A DNA stretch of 64,000 bases from Flavivirga amylovorans (GCF_030540875.1 NZ_JAUOEM010000008.1:62001-126000); one strand, 5' to 3'; shown: positions 1 through 8,898, numbered from the stretch's first letter. Numbers and translations are program-made. Notes: a model not told the origin generated them from the letters alone.

Positions 1-476
1 TCAAATGAATACGTCCTTTCTGGTTTTGTAATAGCTTCAATATCTTCAAGAGATTTACCTGCATCTTCAGCATAGTGTCTTAATTCATCAATAGGCACTT
101 CTTTTATATAAGCTTTTCCATTTACAATAACCTCTTTACCTGCTATGTTTTTAGGCACAAAAAAACCATAGTCTTTAAATTTCACCATGACTTCATTACC
201 ATCTTCTAAATTTAGAGTCATCCAACACCCTTTTGCCTGACAGACACTATTAACTTTAGCGAACATTTTAGAATTAATGGAATCTCCTACATTCATAGTT
301 TTGTAGTGTGATGCCATAGAGGTAGCTGCAATAGCATCATCTGCAATAATCTCTTTTCCAAAAGATACATATTCTACAGCTTCTTTTTTTGGTGTTTTTT
401 CAGATGATTCATCATTTTTCTTTTTGCAAGAATTTAACATTAAGGCACACACAATTACTAAGATAATCGACTTCAT
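1..476 (-). CDS. DUF4920 family lipoprotein, 3' end cut by window
   Basis: Reading the minus strand from ATG at 476 gives an open frame that runs off the left edge, so the C-terminus is missing. It starts MKSIILVIVCALMLNSCKKK, a lipoprotein signal peptide with Cys17, so the product is probably anchored to a membrane facing the periplasm. After a charged linker the body contains AKVNSVCQAKGCWMTLNLED and later VKFKDYGFFVPKN, which I recognise as the DUF4920 pattern common in Flavobacteriaceae. Two Cys in the VCQAKGCW segment could bind a metal or form a disulfide; that is inference. Function is not known. It diverges from ilvE across about 95 bp of AT-rich DNA. Confidence 0.8.
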   Translation of the reverse strand, partial: MKSIILVIVCALMLNSCKKKNDESSEKTPKKEAVEYVSFGKEIIADDAIAATSMASHYKTMNVGDSINSKMFAKVNSVCQAKGCWMTLNLEDGNEVMVKFKDYGFFVPKNIAGKEVIVNGKAYIKEVPIDELRHYAEDAGKSLEDIEAITKPERTYSF

Positions 477-541
477 GTTATGAATATTTCAATTTTAAAC
501 GATTTATGTAAATATACCGTTTTTTTAAAAACGTTTTTACC

Positions 542-549
542 TAAATTTG
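542..549 (+). promoter_or_regulatory. TAnnTTTG promoter element for ilvE
   Basis: TAAATTTG matches the -7 element of Bacteroidota sigma-ABfr promoters. It lies 21 bases before the ilvE ATG, so the leader would be short. No convincing -33 TTG is visible, only a T-rich stretch near 515-537. Confidence 0.45.
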
Positions 550-570
550 TATCATTAAATAACTAGACTT

Positions 571-1638
571 ATGAACTCTATAATCAACAATATCGAGATT
601 ATAAAAGCCAAAACTACTAAAATAAATGATGTAGATTTTGACAATTTGAAATTTGGGCATGTATTTTCTGATCACATGTTAGAATGTAAATTTAAAGATG
701 GTGAATGGCAAGCTCCTAAGGTTGTTCCTTACCAAGCTATTAATTTAGATCCATCTGCAAAGATTTTTCATTACGGTCAATCTGTATTTGAAGGAATGAA
801 AGCCTACAAAGATACCAATGAGAATGTCTGGTTATTTCGTCCATTAGAGAACTTTAAACGTTTAAATATTTCGTCAAAACGTTTAGCGATTCCAGAATTG
901 CCAGAAAATTATTTTATGGATGGACTTAAAACGTTATTACAAGTTGATAATGAATGGATTCCTAAAAAGGATGGGAGTTCTCTCTATATAAGACCTTTTG
1001 TTTTTGCATCTGGTAACGGTTTTCATGCATCTCCAGCAGATGAATATACATTTATTATAGCTTGTGCACCTTCTGGTTCTTATTTCTCTGGAAAAGTGAG
1101 GGTTTTAATTGAAGAAAAATACTCTCGTTCTGCCAATGGTGGGGTTGGTTTTGCAAAAGCTGGTGGAAATTATGCTGGACAATTTTACCCAACACAATTG
1201 GCTATAGAAAAAGGCTATCAACAAGTTATATGGACAGACGATAATACTCACGAGTACATTGAAGAAGCTGGTGCTATGAATATTTTTGTTCGTATAAATG
1301 ATACGCTTATTACTGGTCCAACGAGTGATAGAATTCTAGATGGTATTACACGTAAAAGTATTATTCAATTAGCTAAAGCGGAAGGTATTCCTGTTGAAGT
1401 TAGAAAACTATCTGTTCATGAAGTAGTTACTGCTGCAAAAGATGGTTCTCTTAAAGAAATGTTTGGTGCTGGTACAGCTGCCGTTATTTCTCCTATAGCC
1501 GGATTTGGTTATAAAGGTGAAGATTTTGACTTACCTGAATTTGAAGATACATACGCTAGTTCTCTGAAGAAGCGTATTACTGATATACAAACCAATAAAG
1601 CCAAAGATCCTTTTGGTTGGAGGCTTAAAGTAGAATAA
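571..1638 (+). CDS. ilvE: branched-chain amino acid aminotransferase (class IV, BCAT)
   Basis: This cytoplasmic PLP enzyme transfers amino groups between glutamate and the 2-oxo acids of leucine, isoleucine and valine, the last biosynthetic and first catabolic step. The 355-residue length fits the large, mitochondrial-type bacterial BCAT subgroup. Visible motifs are SVFEGMKAYK near residue 71, RPFVFASG near 141, the PLP lysine region GFAKAGGNYAG with Lys196, and EEAGAMNIFV near 231, which is the class IV signature. The gene is monocistronic: it has its own TAnnTTTG element and is followed by a large hairpin. The ATG at 571 gives the N-terminal extension usual for this subgroup. Identification is secure. 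Confidence 0.96.
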   Translation: MNSIINNIEIIKAKTTKINDVDFDNLKFGHVFSDHMLECKFKDGEWQAPKVVPYQAINLDPSAKIFHYGQSVFEGMKAYKDTNENVWLFRPLENFKRLNISSKRLAIPELPENYFMDGLKTLLQVDNEWIPKKDGSSLYIRPFVFASGNGFHASPADEYTFIIACAPSGSYFSGKVRVLIEEKYSRSANGGVGFAKAGGNYAGQFYPTQLAIEKGYQQVIWTDDNTHEYIEEAGAMNIFVRINDTLITGPTSDRILDGITRKSIIQLAKAEGIPVEVRKLSVHEVVTAAKDGSLKEMFGAGTAAVISPIAGFGYKGEDFDLPEFEDTYASSLKKRITDIQTNKAKDPFGWRLKVE

Positions 1639-1652
1639 ACATAGTATTCATT

Positions 1653-1796
1653 AAAAAAGAGGCTGTCTAAAAAGTCTATAAATTGTCATTTTGAGCGCAG
1701 TCGAAAAATCTCAACACGCTGGTATTCAAAATGTTTAATTTAAAGAGATTCTTCATTTCATTCTGAATGACACTTTTTTAGACAGCCTCTTTTTTT
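1653..1796. repeat. REP-type composite palindrome, probable bidirectional terminator
   Basis: Outer arms of 23-24 bp (1653-1675 and 1772-1796), built around GAGGCTGTCTAAAAA, are inverted copies with one indel and carry A/T tracts on both sides. Inside are degenerate copies of the unit GTCATTCTGAGCGCAGTCGA, one near 1684-1710 and an inverted partner near 1745-1772. The element lies between convergent genes, and its right arm overlaps the stop codon of the MazG-like gene at 1795. It could terminate transcription from both sides. Related units occur near 17.2, 19.4 and 28.4 kb. Confidence 0.8.
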
Positions 1797-2181
1797 ATTT
1801 ATCTAAAATAGATTCAATATTAGGTTTAAAATAATTAGGTCCTTTTAGAACTTTTCCATCTTCTCTATAAATTGGCTGTCCGTCTTCTCCCAATTTACTC
1901 ATATTACTTCGTTGTATTTCATCAAACACTTCCTCGATTTTATACTGCATGCCATGCTCTATAATAGTCCCGCATAAAATATAAAGCATATCGCCTAGTG
2001 CATCAGCAACTTCAACCAAATCATTATTATTTGCAGCTTCAAAATACTCTTCGTTTTCTTCTTTCATTAAATTGAAACGTAGTGTATTTTTATCTTTTCC
2101 TAAATCTGCTTTGGGAGATTCCCTATGCCCTATTTTAAATGCGGTATGAAACGCTTTTACGGCTTCTATTTTGTTTTTCAT
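1795..2181 (-). CDS. MazG-like nucleoside triphosphate pyrophosphohydrolase
   Basis: This is a small all-alpha NTP pyrophosphohydrolase of 128 residues. It shows the metal-binding helices of the superfamily: EENEEYFEA near residue 41 and EVADALGDMLYILCG near residue 57, equivalent to the EExxE and ExxD motifs. Such enzymes hydrolyse (d)NTPs or phosphoribosyl-ATP-like substrates to monophosphate and pyrophosphate, often as house-cleaning of damaged nucleotides; the substrate here cannot be read from sequence. There is no signal peptide, so it is cytoplasmic. The TAA stop lies in the arm of the 1653-1796 palindrome. It diverges from a small membrane protein gene. Confidence 0.85.
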   Translation of the reverse strand: MKNKIEAVKAFHTAFKIGHRESPKADLGKDKNTLRFNLMKEENEEYFEAANNNDLVEVADALGDMLYILCGTIIEHGMQYKIEEVFDEIQRSNMSKLGEDGQPIYREDGKVLKGPNYFKPNIESILDK

Positions 2182-2259
2182 TATATTAATAGTGTTTTTT
2201 TAATTTCCTTGGAGAAGGAAATCTTTAGTGTTTTCTTAAATTTGCATAAAAATAACCAT

Positions 2260-2445
2260 ATGTTTAGTAAAGGTCAAATCATTTTTGGAGTTTTATTTTT
2301 TATTGCCTTCGCCATTATAATAGGATATACTTACCGAAAAGATTTAAAACTTCATAAGCGCTTTTACGCTGGTAGTATATGGATACTGATTGCTTTTATT
2401 GCTTTTATCTTATTAATAGTTGCTATAAAGTTTTTCTTAAAATAA
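2260..2445 (+). CDS. small two-helix membrane protein, unknown function
   Basis: From ATG at 2260 this encodes 61 residues beginning MFSKGQIIFGVLFFIAFAII. Two hydrophobic segments (about 5-24 and 38-58) are separated by a short basic loop, YRKDLKLHKRF. A longer in-frame opening upstream overlaps the divergent MazG-like gene, so I prefer the ATG at 2260. A short hairpin (about 2204-2222, TTTCC/GGAAA) lies upstream. Small proteins of this shape are common in Flavobacteriaceae, but I do not recognise a function. The codon pattern and transmembrane character support a real gene. Confidence 0.65.
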   Translation: MFSKGQIIFGVLFFIAFAIIIGYTYRKDLKLHKRFYAGSIWILIAFIAFILLIVAIKFFLK

Positions 2446-2584
2446 ACGCTTTGTCTGATTTTTTAAACACTTTATCGATTATATTGTCTTTTTAAGCGTA
2501 ATCTTATGCATAATTTTTGCTCAACTAAACTAATATTTCTAGTTATGCACAATGAATTATATATTAACAAATGATAATAAAACT

Positions 2585-3655
2585 ATGAAATTCTTTAAAC
2601 CATTATTTACATTAATTGCTTTTTCAGTATTATTTTTTTCCTGTTCTTCGGATGATGATAATAATAGTGGAAATGAACAACTAGCAAATGAGCAAAATCA
2701 ATTAGAAGAAGCTGATGTTCCAATAGCCAATTTAAATTCTGACATTTCTGTCGTAGGAGCAACAAAAAACCAAGGAACGCCTCCAGCACCTAATAGCAAT
2801 TTAAATTTAGAAATAAGTTCTGATAAAGCTGAAGCTTTTCAAAACTCAGGTTTTAATCTAAAATTTTCTACAACAGAAACAAATATTGCTGGTGCTTACT
2901 TATTATTTAAAGATTCAGATAACAATAATGCTTCTGATTATTTTGATATTCCAGTTTCTGAGTTCAATACAAACAAATCTAGTGATACTAAAAACAAGTC
3001 TAGAGGGCCATTAAAATCTAGCAAAACTTTAATCGATGGTGAATACGAAATTGATGTAGATTTTGGAGACTCGTTTCCTCCTGGAAAATTTTGTGCAGAT
3101 TTATGTATTTATGACGAACAAGAAAACATTAGTCAAATCGTTACCGTTTGTGTAGAAGTAGAAGCATGGGGTGGTAATGCAGCTATTGTTGGTGAATGGG
3201 TTCTAGAAGAGTCAACTGATGACGATAAATATGAGGTTACTTGTGAAAATCAACAAACAATTGAAGTTGATTATAGTATGATAATTAAAGATGAGGTGAT
3301 ACTTAACATTGAAAGTAACGGTGATTTCTATATAAAAGAATATGAAGAGTATAAAGCCATAAATACTGAAGCCACTGGAGCTGATTGTACTGCTACTTAT
3401 TTCGATGAAATTAAAAAATACGATGACAAAGAAACTGGTAAATGGGCTTATAATGAAACTGACAAAACTTTGACTTTAGTATCGTTTAAATATGAAGATT
3501 TTATTGATCCGAAATATAGTGAAGATTACCCTAATGGAGATCTCATTTTAGAAAGTGGGGAAGTAAAATTTGTTGATGGAAAACTAGTAATTACTGATAC
3601 TTACACAGAGGCTGGTCAAACTTACACTGATGTGTTTACATTTACAAGAAAATAA
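2585..3655 (+). CDS. lipoprotein with lipocalin-like C-terminal domain
   Basis: An upstream in-frame ATG exists at 2552, but ATG at 2585 starts a clean lipoprotein signal peptide, MKFFKPLFTLIAFSVLFFSC, with lipobox Cys20 followed by an acidic/Ser tether (SSDDDNN) typical of Bacteroidota surface-exported lipoproteins. The middle part (about 60-190) is a beta-rich region with AYLLFKDSDN and FCADLCIYDE. From about residue 195 a lipocalin-like domain follows, with IVGEWVLEES and GKWAYNETDKTLTLVSF; such domains occur in many flavobacterial secreted lipoproteins. The ligand is unknown. A strong terminator follows the stop, and the gene stands alone. Confidence 0.8.
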   Translation: MKFFKPLFTLIAFSVLFFSCSSDDDNNSGNEQLANEQNQLEEADVPIANLNSDISVVGATKNQGTPPAPNSNLNLEISSDKAEAFQNSGFNLKFSTTETNIAGAYLLFKDSDNNNASDYFDIPVSEFNTNKSSDTKNKSRGPLKSSKTLIDGEYEIDVDFGDSFPPGKFCADLCIYDEQENISQIVTVCVEVEAWGGNAAIVGEWVLEESTDDDKYEVTCENQQTIEVDYSMIIKDEVILNIESNGDFYIKEYEEYKAINTEATGADCTATYFDEIKKYDDKETGKWAYNETDKTLTLVSFKYEDFIDPKYSEDYPNGDLILESGEVKFVDGKLVITDTYTEAGQTYTDVFTFTRK

Positions 3656-3707
3656 ACTATATGATTTTCAGTCACCGTAATATACGGTTGACCATTTTTA
3701 ATATTAT

Positions 3708-3743
3708 TAAAAAAACCAGAGAAGTTGGCTTCTCTGGTTTTTT
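3708..3743 (+). terminator. intrinsic terminator after the lipocalin-like lipoprotein
   Basis: ACCAGAGAAG and CTTCTCTGGT form a 10-bp stem with a 4-base loop, flanked by an A tract and followed by six T. Confidence 0.9.
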
Positions 3744-4166
3744 GTTATATAGTTGTCTCGTCTTGAAATAGCGTTACACAAAACCCAATGCAATGAAAAC
3801 AAATTATGTAAAACGCACCGAAAAATATAGTAAAGAATAATTTCCCCTTAATAAAGTCTTTCAGCGTTGATGCCTCATTATTTAATCTTAATTTGTTTAC
3901 AAATTGACTTTAGGCATAATTATTGCCAAAATCGCACTAAAAAACACCATGACATAATTAAATTCTTAGCTTAACAATAGCTTATTTCTAATTTTCAATG
4001 AGATTTAATGACTTTAGCCCACCCAATATCAGATGTTTATTGTTTTTAAAGTAAACGACTGTGGTAGGAAAAAGAAGATTTAATCTGTTATATAAATAGT
4101 TGCAAGATTTTCACGCAACCTTTTTTATTTTTTTGCATCTAATGTTTAACAAACAAACTCAAACTA
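3744..4166. other. gene-poor intergenic region
   Basis: I see no convincing gene. The region holds a 15-codon opening at 3793 that I do not trust, and a hairpin at about 4098-4128 (GTTGC, 11-base loop, GCAAC, then a T run) that looks like a plus-strand terminator. It may end an unseen short transcript that starts within this stretch. Confidence 0.4.
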
Positions 4167-4253
4167 ATGAAAATACTAATTATAATTAGCATCCTAATAG
4201 TTGTTAATTTAATTCTTTTGACTTTTAGTGTTAACAAAAGAACAGATCCTTAA
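4167..4253 (+). CDS. tiny hydrophobic peptide (28 aa)
   Basis: ATG at 4167 opens 28 codons: MKILIIISILIVVNLILLTF followed by SVNKRTDP. It is one transmembrane helix with a basic start and a short charged tail. The last codons form the left arm of a perfect terminator hairpin, so transcription ends just after the stop. It has the layout of a small membrane peptide gene or type I toxin-like peptide, but I see no antisense RNA and the function is unknown. Tiny AT-rich ORFs arise by chance, so this is a candidate only. Confidence 0.4.
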   Translation: MKILIIISILIVVNLILLTFSVNKRTDP

Positions 4254-4278
4254 TTTATATGGGTCTGTTCTTTTGTTA
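4232..4278. terminator. bidirectional terminator between the 28-aa ORF and the M49 peptidase gene
   Basis: AACAAAAGAACAGA at 4233 pairs with TCTGTTCTTTTGTT ending at 4277, with additional pairing towards the loop. A and T runs within the arms would serve both strands: the peptide gene on plus and the M49 gene on minus. Confidence 0.8.
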
Positions 4279-4291
4279 TAAGTTAAATTAA

Positions 4292-6331
4292 CTAGTTAAC
4301 CTCTGGTAAAAAATTGTAGTTTTTGCTATAATTTAACATTTGGCCAGCAAAGGTTTCTGGTTGTGTCACTTTCACCCCAATTATTTCTCCTTCTTTATTT
4401 TTATCTACTACTAATACTGGATTCACAAAACCATTATATGGTGCCGATAAAAATTGCTTGTTACGTTCTAAAACCTCTGCATGTAAATCTTGATTTACTT
4501 TAACCCCATAACCTTCAACTAAAGCTTCTACTGCTTCATAATCGCCTTCAGACTTTATACGTTGTGTTTCACGTAATAATGTTCCAAAAAGTTCACGCAA
4601 CTTATCATAATCATTAATATTGTAATACGTTTTTCCATCACGTACAACTTTTTCTATGACATTGTCTATTTTACCTTTCTCAAACACCCATGCACTTACC
4701 CACTGTCTATTTCTCATATGAGCTTCTTCAACATCATCACCTAAATTTAAACGAATTAATTGCATTACTAGACCATTTCTAATATAATCATCATAAGCCG
4801 TTTTCCCGACACTTTTCCAATCATCTACTAAACCTAGTTCTTCCAATTTAGCATCATATAAATAATACAATCCAACTAAATCAGCACGGCCTTCCTCTAA
4901 AGTTGAAGCATAATTTTTCAACGTTTCCTTGGTTTCTCCTACTCCTGGATTTAACTGTCCCGATGCATGACCTATAACCTCATGCAATGCTGTATGTAGC
5001 TTGTCTGCTAGTTGCCCATATTTTTCTGCTAATTTTAATTCTTCATTATCATGAGCAAACTCTTTTAAACGACCTGAACCACCTGCATTATTATAAGCAT
5101 GTATAATATTTCCTAAAGAAACTGACTTACTTCCTACTTCTTTTCTAATCCAATTAGCGTTAGGTAGATTTACACCAATTGGTGTACTTGGTGATGCATC
5201 TCCAGCTTCGCCTGCTACTGTAACAACTTTATAAGAAACACCAATAACACTATCTTTTTTATGCGCTTCCATTAAAGGAGAATTGTCCTCGAACCACTGT
5301 GCATTATCCGATAACACTTTCATTTTTTGAGACATATCAAAATCATTAATTTGAATAATGCTTTCATATGAACCTCTATAACCTAGAGGATCATTATACA
5401 CTTCAATAAAACTATTTATATAATCAATATTCCCAGCTGTAGCAGAAGTCCAGGCTACATTATAGTCATCCCACGTTTGTAAATCTCCCGTTTTATAATA
5501 ATCAATTAACAAGCCTAGAGCGTTTCCTTGTGCCTCATTTTCAGCAACACTCTTAGCCAATTCTAGCCACTTAATAATTTCGTCTATTGCTGAACCGTAT
5601 AAACCTCCAGATTTATAAACACGCTCTTTTAATTCGTCGTTTTCTTTTACTAATTGTGAATTCAACCCAAAAGACAACGGTCTATTAGAATTTGGAGATT
5701 TTTTTGCTGCATAAAAACGTTCTACATCATTATTAGTAACATCTGTTCCATAAAAATTAACCGCAGAAAGGCCTACATTATCAACACCTTTAGCTTGATT
5801 TACTTTTTTAGTATCTACATCATTAAAAATAACATCAAAAGCATCACCTTCTAAAGTAGTATTTGTTTCTGTTAATAACTGCTTTAAATAGTCTGATGAA
5901 AACTCTGGTTTTAATTTATCATTCGAATAATGATGGTGGATTCCATTACTAAACCAAACACGTTTTAAATACGTTTCAAAAGCACTCCAATTTGTAGATC
6001 CTTTATCTCCTTTATAATTAGAATACACATTTTCCAGCGCTTTTCTTATTTTAAGATTATGCCTATAGTTTTGATCCCATATAATATCTCTCCCTGCCAA
6101 ACCAGCTTGAGTAAGATAATATACTAAGGTTTGTTCTTTTAAGGTTAAATTTTCCCATCCAGGAATTTGATAGCGGAGTATTTTAATATCTGCAAATTGC
6201 TCTACATTATGATCAAAAGCTGAGACTTCTTTAACTTCTGTTTTTTCCGGAGTTTGCTTAGATTTATCATGACCACATGACAAAAATAAAATAGCAATTA
6301 GCACTAAATTTAGTATTGATTTTAGTTTCAT
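4292..6331 (-). CDS. M49 family zinc metallopeptidase (dipeptidyl-peptidase III-like) lipoprotein
   Basis: Peptidases of family M49 remove dipeptides from the N-terminus of short peptides. The hallmark HEVIGH (His450, Glu451, His455; the HExxGH form unique to M49) and the second motif EEGRAD (479-484), which supplies a zinc-ligand Glu, are both intact. Length, 679 residues, fits the family. Unlike cytosolic DPP III, it begins MKLKSILNLVLIAILFLSCG with lipobox Cys19, so it is probably a periplasm-facing lipoprotein degrading imported peptides. ATG at 6331 gives the complete signal peptide. The gene stands alone, with a shared hairpin terminator on its 3' side. The exact substrate range is not readable from sequence. 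Confidence 0.93.
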   Translation of the reverse strand: MKLKSILNLVLIAILFLSCGHDKSKQTPEKTEVKEVSAFDHNVEQFADIKILRYQIPGWENLTLKEQTLVYYLTQAGLAGRDIIWDQNYRHNLKIRKALENVYSNYKGDKGSTNWSAFETYLKRVWFSNGIHHHYSNDKLKPEFSSDYLKQLLTETNTTLEGDAFDVIFNDVDTKKVNQAKGVDNVGLSAVNFYGTDVTNNDVERFYAAKKSPNSNRPLSFGLNSQLVKENDELKERVYKSGGLYGSAIDEIIKWLELAKSVAENEAQGNALGLLIDYYKTGDLQTWDDYNVAWTSATAGNIDYINSFIEVYNDPLGYRGSYESIIQINDFDMSQKMKVLSDNAQWFEDNSPLMEAHKKDSVIGVSYKVVTVAGEAGDASPSTPIGVNLPNANWIRKEVGSKSVSLGNIIHAYNNAGGSGRLKEFAHDNEELKLAEKYGQLADKLHTALHEVIGHASGQLNPGVGETKETLKNYASTLEEGRADLVGLYYLYDAKLEELGLVDDWKSVGKTAYDDYIRNGLVMQLIRLNLGDDVEEAHMRNRQWVSAWVFEKGKIDNVIEKVVRDGKTYYNINDYDKLRELFGTLLRETQRIKSEGDYEAVEALVEGYGVKVNQDLHAEVLERNKQFLSAPYNGFVNPVLVVDKNKEGEIIGVKVTQPETFAGQMLNYSKNYNFLPEVN

Positions 6332-6482
6332 TATATAAAAATGTTTTTAATTATTGTTCAAAAAGTTGATTGATAGTCACCTGTAAATTATTGATTAATC
6401 ACAAAAACAATTATTTGTTTAAGGAAAATCTATTTTCGATGTAACAAATATAATAATTTATTAAACGAGGTTTAAAAATGAT

Positions 6483-6490
6483 TATATTTG
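6483..6490 (+). promoter_or_regulatory. TAnnTTTG promoter element for the SRPBCC-crcB operon
   Basis: TATATTTG lies 25 bases before the ATG at 6516 and matches the Bacteroidota -7 consensus. No clear -33 TTG is seen. Confidence 0.45.
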
Positions 6491-6515
6491 ATTTGTATAA
6501 TAAACCAAAAAGACA

Positions 6516-7538
6516 ATGAAAACTTTTAAGTACATTTTATTCCTATTACTTATTGCTCTTATAGGTACTGCTATTTACATTGCTGTGCAGCCTAATGAAT
6601 TTGCTTTTTCTAGAAGTAAAGTTATCAAAGCTCCTGCTTCATTATTATTTAATAAAGTAAATGATTTCAAAAATTGGCCAGATTTTTCGCCATGGATTGA
6701 AAAAGAACCAAATGCCACTTTAACTTATGGAGAAACAACATCTGGTATTGAAGGAAACTATGGATGGAATGGAGATATTTTAGGTGAAGGTAGTATGAAA
6801 ACTTTAGACGTTGAAAAAAATAAGTCTATTGATCAACATATTGTTTTTATAAAACCTTTTGAATCTGAATCTGATATAAATTGGACTTTTGAAAATACTG
6901 AAGAAGGTACCAAAGTAACATGGGGAATGAAGGGAAAACAAGATTTCATGACCAAAATGTATACCACTTTTGCAGGATCTATTGAAGAGGCTACTGGTCC
7001 AGATTTTGAAAGAGGTTTATTTAAACTGGATAGTATTGTTTCTGCAGATATGAAAAAATACAGCGTAAAAGTAGATGGCATCACCCAACATAGTGGTGGT
7101 TATTATCTTTACAACACGACATCTTGTAAAATTTCTGATTTAGAAGCTAAAATGACCGAAATGCTTCCTAAGGTTGGTAATTATGCTATGAAAAATAACA
7201 TCACAATGGCTGGCGCTCCGTTTACCAGCTATCACAAATGGGATGTAGAGAATAATGCCGTTATGTTTTCATGTTGCGTTCCTACAACTGAAAAAGTGAT
7301 TTCTTCGGATAGCGATATTCTTACTGGACAGTTAAAACCATTTAAGGCTATTAAAACAACGCTAAAAGGTGATTATGATAATTTAAAAGAAGCATGGGAA
7401 ACGGCTTCTAAACATATAAAAGAGCATGGTTTAGAAGAGTTACATGATCAACCAGCCCTTGAGGTATACAAAACAGATCCTATGAGCTATCCTAACCCTG
7501 CGGATTGGGTTACTGAAATATACATTGCCGTAAAATAG
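6516..7538 (+). CDS. SRPBCC domain plus GyrI-like effector-binding domain membrane protein
   Basis: Residues 5-24 form an N-terminal membrane anchor. Residues about 30-175 have the START/Bet v1 (SRPBCC) pattern, beginning with the strand FSRSKVIKAPASLLFNKVND and the FKNWPDFSPW element. Residues about 180-340 look like the GyrI-like / AraC effector-binding fold, with GGYYLYNTTSC and a C-terminal YPNPADWVTEIYIAV strand. This architecture is widespread in Bacteroidota. Both domains are ligand-binding pockets for small hydrophobic molecules; the ligand is unknown. crcB starts 4 bases after the stop, so the two genes are cotranscribed, but no functional tie to fluoride is evident. Confidence 0.85.
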   Translation: MKTFKYILFLLLIALIGTAIYIAVQPNEFAFSRSKVIKAPASLLFNKVNDFKNWPDFSPWIEKEPNATLTYGETTSGIEGNYGWNGDILGEGSMKTLDVEKNKSIDQHIVFIKPFESESDINWTFENTEEGTKVTWGMKGKQDFMTKMYTTFAGSIEEATGPDFERGLFKLDSIVSADMKKYSVKVDGITQHSGGYYLYNTTSCKISDLEAKMTEMLPKVGNYAMKNNITMAGAPFTSYHKWDVENNAVMFSCCVPTTEKVISSDSDILTGQLKPFKAIKTTLKGDYDNLKEAWETASKHIKEHGLEELHDQPALEVYKTDPMSYPNPADWVTEIYIAVK

Positions 7539-7541
7539 TAT

Positions 7542-7907
7542 ATGAAGCATCTTTTATTGGTTTTTTTAGGTGGTGGTTTTGGTAGTGTACTACGTTATAT
7601 TATTGGAAAATATTTAAATAGCGCAGAAACTGGTATTCCCTATGGCACTTTTGCTGCTAATATTTTAGGAAGTTTACTCATTGGTATCATACTTGGCTTA
7701 GCGGCAAAAAATGATTCGCTAACACAAAATCAAACCTTACTTTTAGCTACTGGTTTTTGTGGTGGTTTTACCACCTTTTCAACGTTTGCCTACGAGAACC
7801 ATGTGTTTTTAAAATCGGGTGACTTTACAAGTTTTGCTTTTTATACTATTGCTAGTTTTATTGTTGGATTTTTGGCTGTGTTCTTGGGGATGTTTTTAGT
7901 CAAGTAA
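7542..7907 (+). CDS. crcB: fluoride channel CrcB/Fluc
   Basis: This 121-residue inner-membrane protein has four hydrophobic helices, normal for the Fluc family, which works as a dual-topology dimer and exports fluoride. Family signatures are GGGFGSVLRY at residues 9-18, GTFAANILGSLLIG near 36 with its pore-lining Asn, and GFCGGFTTFSTFAYEN near 71 containing the Phe-box and the central sodium-binding threonine region. It follows the SRPBCC gene by 4 bases in one operon. No fluoride riboswitch is visible in front of the operon. A single copy is enough for function. Confidence 0.95.
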   Translation: MKHLLLVFLGGGFGSVLRYIIGKYLNSAETGIPYGTFAANILGSLLIGIILGLAAKNDSLTQNQTLLLATGFCGGFTTFSTFAYENHVFLKSGDFTSFAFYTIASFIVGFLAVFLGMFLVK

Positions 7908-8049
7908 AAACCTTGACTTTGTAAAAATTTTCTTCTACCTTCGTTTAACAAATGATAAAGTTCATTAAAACGGAACTTTATCTAAGCATTAGCACCAATT
8001 ATAGAGGAGGAAACAAAAAGAATTTAACCGAGAATAAGGGATAAACTTC

Positions 8050-8898
8050 ATGGCGAATATATTTAATCAAATCCTACTTTATGAAAAACCATTATTCTCA
8101 TGGTATAAGGTTTCTACGCCCTTAGAAAATGAAATAAATTTACCAGCCGAATCTTGTTTTGCCTACATTTTAGAAGGTGATGCCCAAGACCTAACAAAAT
8201 CAGGATTTTTAGCTACAAAGGGGACAGTTATTCTTTCATTATGCGGCAAAACAGTCGGTCGTAGCTTCTCAATAATTAAAACTGGAAATTTAATAAGTGC
8301 TATTGTTGTTCATTTTAATAGAGAAGTACTGCAAAAAGTTTTTGATGGCGAAAAGCCAAAATTTTGGAAAGAATTGGATCACCCCTTAAAAAAAGACACC
8401 TTTCAAGAAGATGCTACTGCCTTAGTAAAAGCCTATTTTTTGAGTATTGCTAAATTTTTCGACCACAAAAATGCACTCAGCGAAGAAATTTTGGCGGTTA
8501 AGTTAAAAGAGATTATTCTACTCCTCCTGCAATCAGAAGAACCTTCAAACTTGAATTTAATTATGAGACGTTTATTTTCTGATAAGATTTTTTCATTTAG
8601 GGAAGTCATTGATTCTAATCTGTATGAACCTTTAGACCTTCAACGCTTGGCAGCCATGACAAACAACAGTATGGCCTCTTTCAAAAGAAAATTCAACAAA
8701 TTGTATGACAGCACACCAGCTAAATACATTACTCAAAAGAAGTTGGAAAAGGCACGAAGCATATTAGCCTTTACTCAAAACTCTATAAAAGAGATTTGCT
8801 ATGACTGTGGATTCACTAATACCTCCAGTTTTTCGCGAATGTTCAAAAATCAATATGGCTGTTCGCCCACGGGATTTAGAAAGAACCTCAGTGAATAA
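8050..8898 (+). CDS. AraC family transcriptional regulator
   Basis: This 282-residue DNA-binding protein has the two helix-turn-helix units of the AraC family in residues about 180-280. Motifs include PLDLQRLAAMTNNSMASFKR for the first unit and IKEICYDCGFTNTSSFSRMF followed by FKNQYGCSPTGFRK for the second, the most conserved family signature. The N-terminal part (1-170) resembles a cupin-type sensor domain, but its ligand is unknown. An MDR oxidoreductase gene follows closely on the same strand and is the likely target. Base composition appears slightly richer in GC than the neighbours, and a large palindrome follows the pair, so acquisition by transfer is possible. Confidence 0.92.
   Translation: MANIFNQILLYEKPLFSWYKVSTPLENEINLPAESCFAYILEGDAQDLTKSGFLATKGTVILSLCGKTVGRSFSIIKTGNLISAIVVHFNREVLQKVFDGEKPKFWKELDHPLKKDTFQEDATALVKAYFLSIAKFFDHKNALSEEILAVKLKEIILLLLQSEEPSNLNLIMRRLFSDKIFSFREVIDSNLYEPLDLQRLAAMTNNSMASFKRKFNKLYDSTPAKYITQKKLEKARSILAFTQNSIKEICYDCGFTNTSSFSRMFKNQYGCSPTGFRKNLSE

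Noticed and set aside
6332-6515. Fluoride riboswitch for crcB
   Set aside because: No such fold is recognisable upstream of the SRPBCC-crcB operon.
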